This document shows, piece after piece, positions 62,201 through 64,000 of a stretch of DNA of 64,000 bases; the stretch's first letter is position 1; each line of letters begins with the position of its first letter. The translations under genes and the position numbers were made by a program. The stretch is from Sipunculus nudus (lineage: Eukaryota; Annelida; Sipuncula; Golfingiida; Sipunculidae), in contig CM049314.1 of the NCBI GenBank assembly GCA_026874595.1, forward strand, positions 61,483,300 through 61,547,299, read 5' to 3'. The notes under the pieces are model-generated. The model saw only the letters and a list, made by a program, of their open reading frames with translations, ran no database searches and was not told where the DNA came from.

Positions 62201-64000
62201 AACCTTCTTGTGGTCACAAATTTTATGTTGTTTTTTTTATTTTGGTTATTCAAGGGTAAATTTCAGCGAGCTCTGAAAAATCTGTGAATTCAAGATAATC
62301 AACTGATTGCATACTTCAGCTAATGTTAAGTTATTTCTATTTTTCTTAAGATTTTTAATGTATTTTAATTGTTATTAAAATTGAATTGATATTTGAATAA
62401 TCTCAATTTCGATTCCTATATATTTACATATTTTCACATAATATTCATAATATATATTTAAAATTCAAATAAAATAAAGTGCTTACAAACCTCTCTCAGT
62501 ATCATCCACTTTTTACCAGTACATATTCCAAAATATTCTGTCATGTAGGAAATCACAAACAAAACAAGGAGAACTCAATTATCCAGATTCAATAATCCAG
62601 ACAGCACTTAACACCTCCTGCATCAATAAAAATTTTCCTTCTGTGATCTCTGTTTTTTATGTTGACAAGCCACTCCTTTGATAGCTCGCTGCAGCATATA
62701 AGTCACACTCTCTCTTGTGAATGCCTGCTTTTACTGCCAAGCCAACAGACTAGTAATTGTAAGTGATCATTCTTGGCATTGTTTCCTGTTTTGTGCTTCT
62801 GTGGCACAAGTACCACTTCCTCTAGCTTTTCAAAAGATCAGATGCACTCATGCACTCCAAGTATACAATCAGTACCACATATATGTGACGTATATACAAG
62901 ATATGAAGAATTTACCCTAAATTTTCTAATGCTACTCCATCCAAAGAAAATCCACCCCCAATATTATCCACAATATATTCCTAAATTTAACTCTTGATGT
63001 TAATTTTCTTTTCCTTTTTCCAGTCAGAAAATCTTCTTGGATAACATTTTCTTCAATTTCCTGAAAAGAATTCTCATTGAATTTCGGAGTGAACAGTAAC
63101 CCCGGTTGTAAAGAGCTTAAACCTGTATGACTCCATTTAGCAAAATGTTATGAAGAAAACGGCAAAAGGTAAAATGAAACTCCTCTCTGAATGATGCTGT
63201 TAGAATTTGAATTTAATAAAGTACTAAAATCATGAATAATCATGAATAATCTTTCTTTCCTCAAAGGTGATAAATTATCCTATCTTGGGTCCTGCTTAAG
63301 AAGTTAATGTATTGACAAAACTTGGATCTTCTTTTTCTTCTGTTCTTTGTGTTGTGATAAACCCTTCACAGACTGTTATCAACTGCAGTAAGCCAGACTC
63401 CGCATGCTGATTCCTCTTGGTCTTCTGGGAGATGCTAAATCTGGCACACTGCCCCAGAAAAAAATTGTTACTGTGTGATCTCTCAGTTGTGGTTGACTAC
63501 CGGTCGCATGGACCTTAATGTAAGCCCAGCATGCCCAGCAATGCTGCTCACTCACAGGACCAGCGTTGGGGATTTAACAAGCTGCAGCCGTGGGGACTGT
63601 TAGTTTCCTAACACACTGCTGTGGTTAACAGCAAACCATTCTGTTACAGCCATCAGAGCAGCTGTCAGAAATTTTAGGCATGGTCATTCACAGATACGAT
63701 TATAACAATACATTGACCCTCCATTTCAGGACATCCTCTAAATATGAATACATCTTAGTAAAAGACACACTCAAGTTTTTGTCCATAATCTCAAAAATAC
63801 ATTCCATTTCAAATGCTTTATGAAGTTAATTACTAAACATTAAAGGGGCCCAATCACCTATCTGACCTTTATAAACTAAAGGTAATCCCTTGGCGCCTTT
63901 ATAAAAAAAGGCCAGAAAACATGAATATCACCGCACACAGGCTGCTTGTTTTGTTTAAATCAACGTGTTTATAATATGTGGGGGCTTACCAAAATAATCA
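59278..64000 (-). other. Presumed 5' intron or upstream region
   Basis: No coding exon recognised. It contains a C-run near 59640, an ACAC run near 60075-60095 and A+T-rich DNA. Candidate minus-strand donors are GTGAGT at about 63554-63549 and GTAAGC at about 63989-63984. The segment 63360-63660 is less A+T-biased than its surroundings and could hold a noncoding first exon; this is a guess from composition. Confidence 0.3.

Overview
This is an A+T-rich animal genomic window with long introns, dense dispersed repeats and many microsatellites. The repeat content (direct repeats of AGGTCA, elements opening with CAAG plus a palindrome and closing with GACG-type runs and a hairpin, tRNA-derived SINEs) is typical of molluscan and especially bivalve genomes; that placement is inference, since no marker gene settles it.

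One protein-coding gene dominates the window. It lies on the minus strand and encodes a Rho-family guanine nucleotide exchange factor of the Asef (ARHGEF4) / Asef2 (SPATA13) / collybistin (ARHGEF9) group. I could join 14 coding exons by hand, from an ATG at 59260 to a TAG at 9566. All junctions obey GT-AG, all phases agree, and the coding length is 3240 nt (1079 residues). The order is: a 406-residue disordered N-terminal exon, four small linker exons, one SH3 exon, a DH domain over four exons, a PH domain over three exons, and a short C-terminal tail. A good splice acceptor 17 nt above the ATG implies at least one further noncoding 5' exon, near the right edge or outside the window.

Layout: 1-6.9 kb is flanking DNA with MITEs, a tRNA-derived SINE, nested duplications and one promoter-like GC island near 5.2-5.35 kb. 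6.9-9.57 kb is downstream/3' UTR sequence with a cluster of POU-type motifs. 9.57-24.4 kb carries the compact catalytic half (SH3-DH-PH). 24.4-58.0 kb is the sparse half: only two small exons (31.8 and 41.9 kb) in three long introns full of nested transposons. 58.04-59.28 kb is the large N-terminal exon. 59.3-64 kb is 5' intronic or upstream DNA.

The most interesting non-genic structures are: (1) a 2.6-kb terminal-inverted-repeat element at 50967-53581 carrying ten copies of GGTAACGGTGTTGAG-like motifs in both orientations; (2) a group of modular elements (CAAG + palindrome, tandem modules of about 300 bp, GACG-type runs, terminal hairpin) inserted into A-runs, at least one of them nested inside a MITE; (3) repeat-borne perfect DR1 nuclear-receptor-type sites; and (4) an in-frame hydrophobic leader directly upstream of coding exon 2. 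Within the protein, a DSGIQS phosphodegron and two TQT motifs are new regulatory hypotheses.
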